DNA of 64,000 nucleotides from Zantedeschia hybrid cultivar (GCA_030544215.1 JARZZO010000008.1:17372114-17436113); one strand, 5' to 3'; numbered from the stretch's first letter, positions 52,103 to 63,524 are shown. Notes: a model not told the origin generated them from the letters alone. Numbers and translations are program-made.

Positions 52103-52336
52103 CAGTGGCAGACGCAGAAATTTTGACCAGTGTGGTCACTCGAACATTAGGTCATAAGTATGATTGGGTCAATGAGGTATTGGACTAGGTCATATGAGAA
52201 TCTTGAGTTGGACTAGTAGAATCTTGGACTGAATTAGTAGGATCTTAAACTAGACTGTTTTGAATTAGGTCAATAGATTTGACAAAATTCAGTAGGATCC
52301 CAAGACTCCACTGGATGAATGTTGAATCCGCTACTG
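52103..52336. mobile_element. MITE-like repeat, CAGTGGC family, copy 5
   Basis: The ends CAGTGGCAGACGCAGAAAT and GAATCCGCTACTG form an inverted repeat of about 13 bp with mismatches. The interior has GTCACTCGAACATTAGGTCA and AATTAGGTCAATAGATTTGAC, shared with copy 1. This is the best-preserved copy, about 234 bp. The flanks share TGTGGT, a possible short target duplication. Confidence 0.65.
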
Positions 52337-52922
52337 TGGTGGCACTTAGTGGCATACAAAACTTTCGTTCAACCTTCGTTGTCAGATATTCCAAGGGCAT
52401 GGAGTAAGAACAATTAACTGCTCAAGTGATTACCATATCCCATATGTATGTAGACATTTTCCAATGCATGCTAGTAACGTGGACTCTTCATTGAGCACCA
52501 CGATACCGGATTGCAGGGAAGAAGTTAGGTCTAGGTATCAAAATGGTGTCTTTAGCACCAACAATTTGAATTGCCGACTGCAATATTACTCCACTGTCAT
52601 GGTCAAGATTCCACTGCCTTGGCACTCTTCAAAAGCTACATGTTGCAGGATTCGTCGAAAGGCAAGGGACACCTACCTACTTTAGAAAAGAACTCTATGA
52701 TCAAAAAAATACTTCAGAAAAGAACTAGCTAGCTTTTTATAATGCGAAATTGGCATATGATATTAAGTTAGAAAGTTATTTTATGTGCCTTTTTCTCGCC
52801 TCTATAGTTTCTTCCATCACGCCTTAAGAAAATAGTAGATCTTGGCAAATATGTATCTTGTAATAGCTCGGATTAGTTGAATTCTGTCATGAGTACTATC
52901 CAAGATCGCATGTTGAGCCATC

Positions 52923-53150
52923 GTAACTTTTTTTTTTTTTTTAATGTGGCCCAATGGTCTAGTATGTACAACTATTTACAAGCGATCGAGATTCCAATCC
53001 GGAACCCAAGATATTCCTCCAGAATTAGAGATAATTTCGGTCCGCCTAATTAGGCGACAATTCCAAATTTTTAAAAAAGTAATCCCATCGAACTTGAGCC
53101 CTCCCATTTGAAAGGGAGGTAGTGAACCAACTGCTTTAGGCAGCTGGTTC
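52923..53150 (-). mobile_element. tRNA-derived SINE with poly(A) and TSD
   Basis: On the minus strand it starts GAACCAGCTGCC, has an A-box-like TAAAGCAGTTGG and a B-box-like AGTTCGATGGG, and ends in a run of 15 A (52928-52942 as T on the plus strand). The word GTTGAGCCATC occurs at 52912-52922 and 53151-53161, an 11-bp exact target duplication. These are the defining features of a plant SINE. It would be mobilised by LINE proteins in trans. Confidence 0.82.
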
Positions 53151-53537
53151 GTTGAGCCATCATATCACCTGTGAGTTATACATTACATTGAATGATGTTA
53201 AGTATGGTGCAACGTTGTGTAACAAAAGGCATGCCTCATGGACTGAAATTAACAAAAGGAATCTGCTGTCCAACAACATGAAAGTCTAGAAGATATCAAT
53301 TATCCACTTACCCTTGGGTTAGCACACATCCATAATGGCAACTCCCCACAGACGGAGGAAAAAAATTGAAGCATATATATGTAAAATTGCTTCACATTAT
53401 CAAAAGCTGGACATTGAGAAAGAGGAGCAAACATAAAATGCGCAAGAACATTATCTGGTCATCTTCTAGTGAATCTCTGACCTCCAAACTTGGGTTACTT
53501 TTTGTCTGCAGATTATGAGGGCACTTCACACTTTTAA

Positions 53538-53869
53538 GGGGCTGTTTGCTTCGATGCAAACCAGTGTAATGTTTTAAAAAAAAGAGTTTCCTTTTACGGT
53601 GTTTTCAGATGTTCAGTATGATGTAAAATAATGTAAAACAAAATCTTATATGGATCTCATCTACTCACTTGGTAGACCCATTTCCTTATTTTGATTTTGA
53701 AGGAAGATAGGTTGTAAACTAAAATAAGAATATTTAAGCATTCTCTTATTTTATTCTGCAAAAACTTAAACAGATGTTCTCTAACTTTGAAACCATAAAA
53801 TTTCACTTGTTTTAAAATCGGCGATTTTAAAACCGGTGAAGTACAAAGTTTTACATTAAAACAAACCTC
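53538..53869. mobile_element. Tourist-like (PIF/Harbinger) MITE, 332 bp
   Basis: Begins GGGGCTGTTTGCTTCGATGC and ends ATTAAAACAAACCTC, so the termini are inverted GRGGYTGTTTG-type repeats. TAA flanks it on both sides (53535-53537 and 53870-53872), the target duplication of PIF/Harbinger elements. Non-coding interior. Confidence 0.7.
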
Positions 53870-55695
53870 TAAATCCATTTGACAAGTCAAGATAATATTG
53901 GCTCAGAGGAGACATCTAACACACCACTTTATTACTCTGCTAGGCTCAAGCTAAATTCAGGTCGCAAGAGGCACATCAGGATTAGGCTGCTGTTAGGGGG
54001 ATGTTGTGGTGATGCAAGGAGAAAACATCAAGTAGCTCAAAAGTAAAAACAGAAAGTTTCTTCAATCAAGATTACTGGTGCCATCTGTTCTAATATTGTC
54101 TTGTTCCTAGACTTCCTGTGGTGGCAGCATCCGCTTACTTCCCCTTCAAGGAGGGGGAACCGAAAGCAGCAGTTCCTTAAGCCTCACTTCGATAACAGCA
54201 ACAGTTAGGATGTGATGAGTTAGTTTGGTTGTTTATTTTAGAATAAGGGGTGTTTTGATGACAACATGGTAAAATACAAGGTAGAATATAGTATTCTTAG
54301 GTGGATGAGGGAATATGTCATTTTGGGCTAGAAAATAGATCTCCTCTGCCAAATCAGAATCTAACTTATTACACGAATAAGTACTCCTTATTTCACTTTA
54401 TTTTGCTATCAAACTAAGGCTAAATGAGAGGGCACAAAGCACTGGACATAAACAATTTCAATGTTTATATTGGCATTTCAAGATGGCTCACGCTTGTTTA
54501 AAGGGAATGAAGGAATTCTAGCTATTTCTCTACCTAACAAATAGGATTATAAATGATCAAGGGGGAGTGCTAGAATGCCAAGCTCTCTTGCCATGCTCTT
54601 TTTGACACTCATAAAAGAGAAGTGTCACATGGACAACCTTAAGGTTGTTCTCACATGAAGACCTAATAATAACTCATAAAATGTCTATATGGCACTTATC
54701 TTTTATGAGTGAGAAAGTATGCCCAGACCTCCCTCATACTCAAAGTACTGGGTTAATAGTAAATGGGTTGGTTCCTAGGTCTACTTTTGTTTTCCTAACA
54801 GTAAAAGACAAGTGGGCCTAAAAGAGAATCTATTTGTCTGAACTAGTTACAGAAATCTAGTTACAGATTTGTGAATGAGTTATACTTGTTGCATCTCTCC
54901 GTAGTATATTTCCAATGAAAACCATTTGATCAACTTCCCCACAAACACCTACCCCCTCCCCACCGGAGGAGGGGGCAACTCTAAGGGACACATTCGTATC
55001 ATCTGATCTTTGATTGAATAGTTACTTAAGAAAAAAGAAATTGTGCCTTCATGCGTTCTGATGGCTTGGACCGTATAAAATGTGCAATCCAATGGCACCC
55101 GCACGGTGGTGCCGGAGGATTGTAGTGTCCTAGAGTGCAATAAATATTACTCGTGTAATATACAACAATAGATTGATTATTGGGTAAGTGAGTAGTGAAA
55201 TGTATGCCGCTGCATCACAGAGGGTGCAACCTAATTTCTTTTTTTTTTCTGTTAACCATCTGTTCAAAAGATAGGATAATATCGATGGACCATTAGGGTT
55301 GCCCTAGTAAAAAATAAAAAGTTACATCCCTGGTGCTGCCATCTGATGAGACCAAGCAGACAGTGCAACACTTCCATTGCACCGAGTATTACTCACATGA
55401 GTACACCCAGATCCAAAATGAACGGCCGGTCCGTTAATGGGTCTAGACTCCGGACCCGTTTTTGGAGGCCTTGGTGCAGTCAATCATGGTACAGCAATCT
55501 TGTGTTATCCAATCTTATGATTGGACGATGATTGTAACTGCATTATAGTTGAGCATTGTAGTTCGAATCTGAGCAGGGCTCCATGTTTTCGTCTAAGTAG
55601 GCGAGTTTTTGCACAGGATCGAGGTTCTGCCTAATGAGGTGAGTATTCTGGACTCCTAATCAACATGGGAGTTTTGAGGTTTCCTATCAACCTAA
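53870..55695. other. Intergenic with minor repeat relics
   Basis: A piece of the GAATAAGGGGTG family lies near 54230-54270. A possible SINE relic with a B-box-like GTTCGAATCTGAGC lies near 55560, but without a clear A box or tail. No gene recognised. Confidence 0.35.
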
Positions 55696-55991
55696 GGACG
55701 TGTTTGGCAAAACTTTTACTTGAAAGTTATTTTTGACTTCTATTTTTTATATAGAATGTGTTAAGGGAGAGAAGTTATAATTAATTTTGATTTGTTATAA
55801 AAGTCAACTGTCTCGTAACAATCTCACTTTTTCTCCAATCTTAGAAGTTCCTCTCTTGTAATTTTTAATTAGAAGTCAAAACACAAAAAAAATATCATAT
55901 AAATAGCTTTCAAAATCTAATGACTTTCATAAAAAATAATTAAATAAAAATATAAAAGTACTTCCAAATAAAAACTAAGTCAAACACGGCC
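55696..55991. mobile_element. Tourist-like (PIF/Harbinger) MITE, 296 bp
   Basis: The left terminus is GGACGTGTTTGGCAAAACTT and the right terminus AAGTCAAACACGGCC, inverted over about 13 bp with few mismatches. TAA at 55693-55695 and 55992-55994 is the target duplication. Related pieces lie near 5215-5430 and 7770-7890. Confidence 0.75.
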
Positions 55992-56202
55992 TAAAACTGA
56001 GACCTTCAAAAGAAGGTACCAACCACATGTCCTTTACTTACCTAATGGCAATTTGACATGCCGATAAACATTTCTGAGTCATGGATTGTAGGATCGTTAC
56101 CCGACGAAAAACTGAATTCGAGATGGGCTCATAGAAAGATGGGCCAGGCTGGATTCAGACTGGGCATGCCCAAACTGAACCAACTCTTGTGTGCACGCGG
56201 AC

Positions 56203-56225
56203 AGAGAGAGAGAGAGAGAGAGAGA
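56203..56225. repeat. (AG)n microsatellite
   Basis: A pure AG dinucleotide run just left of the hAT-like element. Confidence 0.9.
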
Positions 56226-57040
56226 TGAGGAAGTGGGGATGCCACTAGGACTGTAAACTGGGTCGGAGACACCCGGATTTGACCCGATCATACCCGTATT
56301 TCTCGGATGTAAATCTATTCCCGTACCCGGATACATAAAAAACGGATTCAACTGTTTCCCAGATTTGAAGAACCGGGCCTCCATCGGAGGTCCGCTGCAG
56401 TTGGGCGTCCCCTGCCCATCGCTTGCCGGAGATCCACTTTTCGCTATTCTTAGTCCCAACGCCTCCGGCCCTCTTTTGGTCACCGACTGCCGCCCCCTAA
56501 CTCTGGTTTCTCTTTGCTGGTTGCCGCCTTGATCTCCTCAGGGGTTGTCCGCTTGCTGCCTGAGCTTGGCAAGATGTTTGCCGCCACCAGACTTGCTCCG
56601 GTCGCCCACTGCATGCCACCGTCAGCACTGCTCGGTGGTCGATCTGCATGCCGCTGCTGCTAACTTTCTACTCCCCAGCAATTTTGCCGCCCTCTCGTGC
56701 CTCCGCCCCCTCATCCTCCTCTTGTTTAGAAGAGCCTCGTGGTCTGATCTGGCCACCGGACTACCCTGTGCAGTCATCACCCACCGTGCTGCACCTTCCC
56801 ACCTTCTTCACTACGTGGCCAGGAAGATCTCCAGAGGCATCCATCACCCACCATGTCGGCAAGATTCTAAAGGCGTCCAGCACGCATAGTGCTTCCATCT
56901 TCGCGTCCAATCTACACTGGGCAGCCATCACCCTTCACAGTGCGCGTTTAGACCCTCATCACTACGGCACCTGGCAAGGTCTCTGGAGGCATCCTATTTC
57001 TTCCGAGCGGCGGTGGCAGATCCGGGTGGGGGAGAGGGGG

Positions 57041-57704
57041 GGGTGTTCACGGTTCGGTTTGGTTTAAAGACACCAAATCACAAAAATTCGGTTTGTCTCG
57101 GTTCAGGTCGGTTCAAACCGTAAAGCGGCAGCATCCTCAAAATAAGGCATTTGCGTAAGAGGTCTAAGCATTTATAGAATTTTCCTACTTGCTATTTCAG
57201 TTGGTGTCCGACGTAGGACTAAACACTCTTCTTTCACATCCAACCCCAGCCACTTCTCTTATACGCAGGGCACTTTGTCTTCCCTTTTTCTTTAATCCCA
57301 CATTGGAAATGACGGGAAGATGAGGAGGACACGAGTGTTATAAATATAGGTCTACTACTGGACCGTTCATTCACAGTCACCCAGCCACTTCTCATACACG
57401 CAGGGCACTTCGCCTTCCTCTTTTCTTTAATTATGCATTGGAAATGAGTGGGAAGATGAGGAGGACAAAGTGTCATAAATAGACATCTGCTGCTTGGACG
57501 CCCAAGGTGGGTCTCATAATTCATAAATGTACCGGCCTGCTAGGAATGCCCAAGCTGGGCTGCACCGTGGAGTGGGCCACAGGCCAAGTAACTTTTAACA
57601 AAGAATAATACATGCACAGCTGATACAGGAATTTAAATTTAATATTAAAATTTCAGTTCAATTTTCGGTTTGGTTTTTCAGGTTAAACTGAATAGTGAAC
57701 ACCC
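57041..57704. mobile_element. Nested element with GGGTGTTCAC inverted ends
   Basis: GGGTGTTCACGGTTCGGTTT at the left and GTGAACACCC at the right form a 10-bp perfect inverted repeat with further similarity inside (GGTTTGGTTT on both sides). The adjacent G-runs prevent calling a target duplication. It lies wholly inside the larger hAT-like element. Confidence 0.6.
57247..57510 (+). promoter_or_regulatory. Tandem 135-bp units resembling snRNA promoters
   Basis: Two head-to-tail units start at 57247 and 57382. Unit 1 has AATCCCACATTGG (one change from the plant upstream sequence element RTCCCACATCG). After 33 bases comes TATAAATA at 57339-57346, the spacing known for plant Pol II snRNA promoters. 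Unit 2 keeps the layout with a decayed upstream word (TTATGCATTGG) and CATAAATA at 57474-57481. No U1, U2, U4, U5 or U6 body is recognisable downstream, so this may be promoter debris carried by the element. Confidence 0.45.
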
Positions 57705-57903
57705 GGGGGGGAAATCGAGTCGCCAAAGTGAAGGCTTGACGTTATACGGGTGCACGAGATCCGACGGGTCTGCCTCCACATCCGACAACATAACACAGAT
57801 GAAAACAGATCCGGATCTAGTTAATAAAAATATGAATCTGAATCTAATCCGAATCCGGATCGGATCTGGCTGGATTCACCCGTTTTGCAGCCCTAGATGC
57901 CAC

Positions 57904-60338
57904 CTGAGCAGGGTGGGAATGGCACGCTTTGGCCTGCCCAACCCACCCAATTCTCACCCCTAGCGTTATGTTTGATAGTCTCGTAGATTTATACCCATCA
58001 TCCATTCTTTTTTCGTAAGTGTTCAAAGAACCTTCATCAAAAAATTATAACTAGCATAGCAAGATCATAATTGATGTGTAATTTGAAAAATCTGGCTTCT
58101 CATGTTTATGCACCTTAGGAAATCTCTCCCGGATGAAACAGCTAGAAGAATCATACTAAGTGACCTTGTTTTCAGAATAAAATTTCTTCTGAGCCTGCAG
58201 CACATGGCATTGGGTTATTGGTGAAAGGAGTATTTTGGGTCATTAGTGGGTTTTAACCTTTGTGCCTGTGGTGAGTTATGACAGCGATAGCGAATACATG
58301 ATCATGCAAACATAGCCTTTTATGTGTTCCAGAGGTGCTCTACATGTATATAATTATTTTGGAGCTAACCACAGATATAATGATCATAGAAGAGCTTCTA
58401 TGCGTGATCTAACGGGGTTTCATGAAGTAACACGATAAATAGCCCTCCCGAAGCCCTGGGGTCTTTTGCCTACGCCCAAGCCTAACCCAGCCCAAGCTCA
58501 AAAGAACTTGGGCCGGGCTATGCCCAAGATACTTTAACAATCTTTAGGGAGTTTGCTGTACAGCTCGGTGCAGTTGAACCATCATTTGGGTGCAGCTACA
58601 CCCAAAAAGAATTTTTTAAAATATTTTAGTCAAGCCTCACATACCACACATGTTTATACAGTTCGATCTCTGATCGGACGAACTAAATTTTTTTAAAAAA
58701 TCAAAATCAAATCCCAATGAATAGTAAAAATTGTCGTTAATCAACTGAGCTCAATAATCATTTTATATTTTTTGAAAACTTTTTAGGTCTTCTGATTTGG
58801 AGAATTGGCTGGACAAACATATGGAGCATGTGAGGCCCGACTTAAAAAAATGTCCAAAAGAAAATTTGGATGTACTTGCCGGGTGTGGCACCATGCAGCA
58901 AGTATCCCTCACCTTGAGGTCCAACCTAGCCCATCAAAGGTTTCCTTTTCGAATAATACTTGCTGCATCGAACGGCACCGCATGTAAAACAACACAAAAA
59001 GTAAATTTATTTTAAGATCGGTCCCATCATGCCCCAGATGTCCATATAACCTAATCTCTTATTTGACGACCTAAAATACTCTAATTAATTAAAAAAACTC
59101 TTAATGGCTGAGCATAATACCAGTTTTTTATTTTATTTTGGGGCATAATTTTTAATTTTTTGATTTTTTTTTAAAGTCAGCTTATTAGAGATAAGGTTGT
59201 AGATACATTAAAAAGTATTATTTTGCATGTACAGCTGTGTCATAGCAAATATTACTCTCTGTTTTTATAATTTTTATTTTAGTTGACCAATGGCATCTTG
59301 CATTGCAAGATGACTCAACCTGCTGCATTGACTCTCTCAATGTCGCAAGCATTACTCATGTTGTAGTCACGAAGCCCGCCCTCAATGTAGCGAACATTAC
59401 TCATGTTGTAGTCGTCGGACCCACCTCAACCTAACTTTATATTCTCAACAACAACGGCTGCCTTTGGAAACATTTTGAAGTACTTCACAGTGAAGTGACT
59501 TCAAGTAGAAGTAATTCTTAACTTAGAAGTGAAAAGAGTTTGGAAGACATAATGAACCCAACGTTGGAGAGACTTCTTAATAAATTTTAGTTAAAATATT
59601 CTTGTCTTAAACATTAAAAATTTTTGCCTCCAAAAATTTAATATATGATAAATATATTCTAAATTATATTATAAAAATAAAAATATAATAATATAATTTT
59701 ATTTTACACAAATAAAAATGATAATAAATAATACGATATATTAACATGACCATCAAACTAAATAATTAACATAACTTATACATAATAATAGATGATAATA
59801 TTATATAAATAAAGATTCACAATCATCCTATATGAACAAGATAAAAAAGAAAAAAAAATGGCCCTTCGTTTAAAAAATAAAAAAGGAAAGAAACGTTCTT
59901 GGTCATTGGTGCCATAGAGAAGAATTGATGGAGAGAGAGAGAAAGAGGATAATTATCTCATTTTCTATTTTTTCTCCTTATCTCTCGGAGGACGAAACCA
60001 CTCTGCATGGCACGAAGTGGGCTTTCTTTTTTTCTTTTTTCTTTTTCTTTTGAAGGTTGAAGTGGGTTTTCTCTTTCTTGACGGAAGAGAAATAAAAATA
60101 ACAAACTTGTCAAACATATTCACTTTCACGGGAGTCAACTCATGATTGGTGAAAGACAAAACTATTCTGTTACAATACTGAGAGCTGCAAGACATCCAGG
60201 AAAAGGGAAATAAAACTCTAAAAGGGGTACTTATCACATCCCAAAGTGGGACATTATGGACCTAAGGTCCTAAGAACAATCTAATTACATCTTATGCTCC
60301 CTTTCAAACTGGGTGTAAATAATAGTCATGCACAACTT
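57904..60338. other. Intergenic with repeat relics
   Basis: A diverged single copy of the hairpin repeat of 49.6 kb lies at about 58630-58735 (TTCGATCTCTGATCGGAC, CCCAATGAATAGTA). ATTACTCATGTTGTAGTC is duplicated at about 59350 and 59397. No gene recognised. Confidence 0.4.
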
Positions 60339-61376
60339 AATTCTGAATAAACTTTTTTTTTTTTTTTGGACTTAAAATTGGGGTAGAAACCCCATCATAT
60401 TACGGAGGATTGAAAAGTTCATACATAGCAAAGTCAATTACAGCAGTAGGAAGATTAGGAGGGTAAAAAATCCCTGCCGTCTTACTAAGTAAAGAGAATC
60501 TAGCCATTGTATGCGCCCTGCCATTTGCTTCCCTCGGCCTGAAGTTGAGGGAGACGTTTGGAGACTGTAACAGATGTTTGCAGTCCTGGATCAGAGCAGC
60601 GATTATCCAAGGAGCTGTGGTCTTAGATAGGATAGCCAGAATTACCTTCTGGGCATCGCCCTCAACTATGGCTGGGGCCTGAGAGGCAGTAGCCATTTCC
60701 AATCCAAGCTTAATAGCTAAAGTTTCGGTAACCATAGGGTCACTTTGAGGAACAATGCTGGAAACACATTTGATGATACATCCTTGATCATTTCTGACAA
60801 CCACTCCAATGGCTCCATAAGTGTTTGAAGTAGCCGCATCCACATTGAGTTTGATGGTATTCCGGGGTGGGCATAGCCAGGCTTTTGAGATTTTTGGGGG
60901 AACCTGCATATGGTGGGGGATGGGTTGGTGCCATTCCCTGAAGTCCTTTGAAGCCTGAGTCAGAATGCGAATAGGGTCCGGCTTGAAATTATCAAAAATG
61001 GCCCGGTTTCTAGCCTTCCATATTCCACATAATTGCCAAACAAAAGGTGAGGTGAGCTCTGTCGCTTTTGTGACTGGAGAAAGGTGCAGAACTCCATTGA
61101 ACAATTTTTTCCTGAATTGGTTTCCTGTCACTGGATGGCATATAGCCTAACGGGGAGCTCTTCCAAACTAGCTTAGCAAATTCACATTCAAACAGGCTAT
61201 GGTCAATTGATTCAGGAAAACTTCCACATATCATACAGTCTGCTGCCACACGAGGAATTCTTTTAGAGATTAATTCCTGGACAGGGAGGGCCTGGTTTAT
61301 GACTTTCCAGATGAATAGTATTACCTTTGGTCAACCCATTGGTTACAAACAGGCTATGGTCAATTCTGAATAAACT
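60339..61376 (-). mobile_element. 5'-truncated LINE copy with 15-bp TSD
   Basis: The word AATTCTGAATAAACT occurs at 60339-60353 and 61362-61376. Next to the left copy is a T run (60353-60369, poly(A) on the minus strand), and between them lies the C-terminal end of a LINE ORF2. It belongs to a different family from the intact LINE, since the RNase H sequence is clearly diverged. The right junction contains short extra segments (61329-61361). Confidence 0.88.
60400..61325 (-). pseudogene. LINE ORF2 C-terminal fragment: zinc region and RNase H
   Basis: The upstream part reads FIWKVINQALPVQELISKR and CMICGSFPESIDHSLFECEF, a reverse transcriptase-associated zinc-binding region. Then, after one frame change near 61131-61160, a 243-residue open frame has an RNase H-type domain (IKLNVDAATSN, VTETLAIKLGLEMA, IVEGDAQ, EANGRAHTMA). 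The endonuclease and polymerase parts are missing because of 5' truncation, so it is non-functional. Confidence 0.85.
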
Positions 61377-62040
61377 AACCTCAGGTCAACCTATTGGTTA
61401 AGAAATCTGCCTGTCGAATGAACATATGCTAGACAAAGCTACCATGTATCTCATATATCCAACTTCTCAAATGTGTTTCATTCTATATGTTAAATAGGAT
61501 TATTGGCAGTGTTCATCTCAGCCTCGTTGTCACAGTGGATCTTTAATTTTGACATATATCTAGCTTTTCTTATGAATGAAATTTCAGTCAATTCAGTGTG
61601 CATTCTATTATATTGAGTAGGATTATTGGCAGTGTTGATCTCAGCCTTAGTGTTGCAGTGGAGTTTTGTTGAAAGCTCTACTTCTAATATCCTTGAGAAG
61701 AGTAATTCTTAGCCAATGAAGCTCACTTATTGCATGTGCCATGGCTCTACATTCTGCTTTAGGGCTAGGAATAGCTCACACAGCCTACTTTTTACTCTAT
61801 GTCATCATGTTCCACTCTAAAAACTGCACAATATCCTGTAGTAGATTTGCCGATGTCACCTTAAGAACCTCCCCAACCTACATAAATGTTCCACTCAATC
61901 CCCTTGTAATCACTCATCAAAAGGCTAACAAATGTGTAGTAGATCTAGTCTTAGTCGCAATGCATTTAAAATCCAAATTTTAGCTCAATAGATCTTTGAA
62001 ATGGCCATACAAATATGTGAGTTACATCATTTTTTTTTGG
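61377..62040 (-). pseudogene. Degraded Ty1/copia RNase H remnant
   Basis: Read on the minus strand, it shows SKK, then KAECRAMAHAISELHWLRI (61700-61775 region), the hallmark of copia RNase H, and further on RQADFLTNRLT near 61384-61415, the usual end of copia Pol. Many stops and frameshifts intervene. An internal stretch with GGATTATTGGCAGTGTT is present twice (about 61498 and 61620). The adjacent LINE fragment was inserted into this remnant. Confidence 0.65.
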
Positions 62041-62169
62041 TTAGTACAAGGAAATCTGCAAACTCAAAAGAAAAGATCACATAATTAGTTGTCTACCTTG
62101 AATCTCCTCCTGGCTGATGATACCCAAGACTTCTGGGAAGTCAGTTTGCCACTGTTGAGTTACTTGATT

Positions 62170-63524
62170 GCTCTTAACAAATACTTTCTTTTTCTTTTTT
62201 TGCAAGCTGATAGAACATTCATTAAGCTTCACCCGGCGAAACCGGGGGGGAGATACAGGGGAGTCTGTCAACAGATAGAGGCTCAGAGATACAAGCGGGG
62301 AAGGGGGGGGCGATCCAGTTAGCGCAGGTATTGGAGCTGATGGCCAGCTACCAACACGTGGGCTACTTGGTTACCAGATCTGGGTACAAAAGAGATAGAT
62401 ACATTGGAGTGACGAGCTAGTAGCTGTTAGCAATCCAAGATGATGGACAAACACTCCCAATGGGGGGGGGGCAAAAGCCCTGAATAGCACGAACAATAGA
62501 CAATGCATCTCCTTCAACCGTGATAGGTTTGACGGAGGTAGATGCCGCACACAAACCATGCCAGAATGCATAAGCTTCACTGAGGGCAGGGTTAGACCCT
62601 CTATGCATGTAGGTGGAGCAACCAACAGGGTTCCCCAGCGAATCTCTAATAATAACACCAGCTCCAATATGAGTAGGAGATACAACACCATCAACATTGA
62701 TCTTGAGTTGATTAGCTGGAGGTGGTTGCCAATGAAATTTCGCAGCCGAGGCATTCAACTTAGAAATGGTATTGGGAAGATATCTGATTCAGGAATTTGC
62801 ATTCCAGGTAGCTTTGGTCATAATACTGATGGGGTGGGTGCTGATACCCTCTAAATTCAATTTGCATCTGGCTTTCCATAATTCTCAAATGATCGAAATG
62901 CGCAAAAATGTTAAGTAAGGGTGATCGTTCACCATAGGGAGATTTAACCAAATAGGTAGGAGATCCTCCAAATTGTTGATAGCAAAGTCAGAATGGAAAG
63001 AGAAAATGGAGGCAAACCACGTTGCTCTCGCAATCTGACATGAGAAGAGGATATGTTGGATAGTTTCCTTGTGATGAGAGCACACTGGGCACATTCTGTC
63101 AATGCCAAAGCTTAAACTACCCACTTTATCATTAGTAGGAATACCTTGGTGCAACGCTTTCCACATAAATGATATAACCCGAGGGGGAATAATATGAGTG
63201 ACTTTGAGATTTCAGATCAGTTTTCAGATTGGCTGGTCAGCGGACATGGAGGTGGTGACTCCATCCAGCAGGCACCTATAAACATATTTAGTATTAAACT
63301 GACCATCATTAGTAAAAGGCCAGATTAATAGGTCGATTCCATCATTGTAGGCCTGGAGCAGATGAATACTAAGTATCACTTCTTGAGACTCGGTGTCAAA
63401 TAGATCTTGGATAAGATCAGACTTCCATTCCCCATTAATGATCAGTTCAGACACCCTCTGGGGGATGTAGCCCTTGTAGGATGTGTTTATGGTAGGGGGG
63501 GCAAATAGGCTCTTAGCAAATACT
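62170..63524 (-). mobile_element. 5'-truncated L1 copy related to the intact LINE
   Basis: GCTCTTAACAAATACT (62170-62185) and GCTCTTAGCAAATACT (63509-63524) form a 16-bp target duplication with one mismatch. The copy lies between them (62186-63508) and ends in an impure poly(A) tail (minus strand). Its 3' UTR, GGGTGAAGCTTAATG, aligns with GTTTGAAGTTTAATGG of the intact LINE at 44448-44463. The insert begins at the LFAPP codons of ORF2, showing where reverse transcription stopped. Confidence 0.88.
62300..63508 (-). pseudogene. L1 ORF2 3' fragment, frameshifted
   Basis: Encodes pieces parallel to ORF2 of the intact LINE: GYIPQRVSELI, WKALHQGIPTNDKVGSL, CPVCSHHKETIQHILFSCQ, then LKINVDGVVSPTHIGAGVII and ITVEGDALSIVRAIQG. 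The frame changes at several points, including a run of nine G near 62462-62470, so no functional RNase H can be made. Close similarity throughout places it in the same or a sister family. Confidence 0.88.

Larger units (their letters stand above)
56246..57895. mobile_element. 1650-bp hAT-like composite element
   Basis: The left end is TAGGACTGTAAACTGGGT. The right end, read inward, is TAGGGCTGCAAAACGGGT. These agree at 14 of 18 positions. An exact 8-bp duplication GATGCCAC flanks the element (56238-56245 and 57896-57903), as for hAT transposons. Subterminal CCGGAT/ATCCGGAT words recur near both ends. No transposase is present. The interior holds a GC-rich stretch (about 56370-57030) unlike the neighbourhood, a second element with inverted ends at 57041-57704, and a tandem duplication. 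It is therefore non-autonomous, and the GC-rich part may be captured host DNA. Confidence 0.82.
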
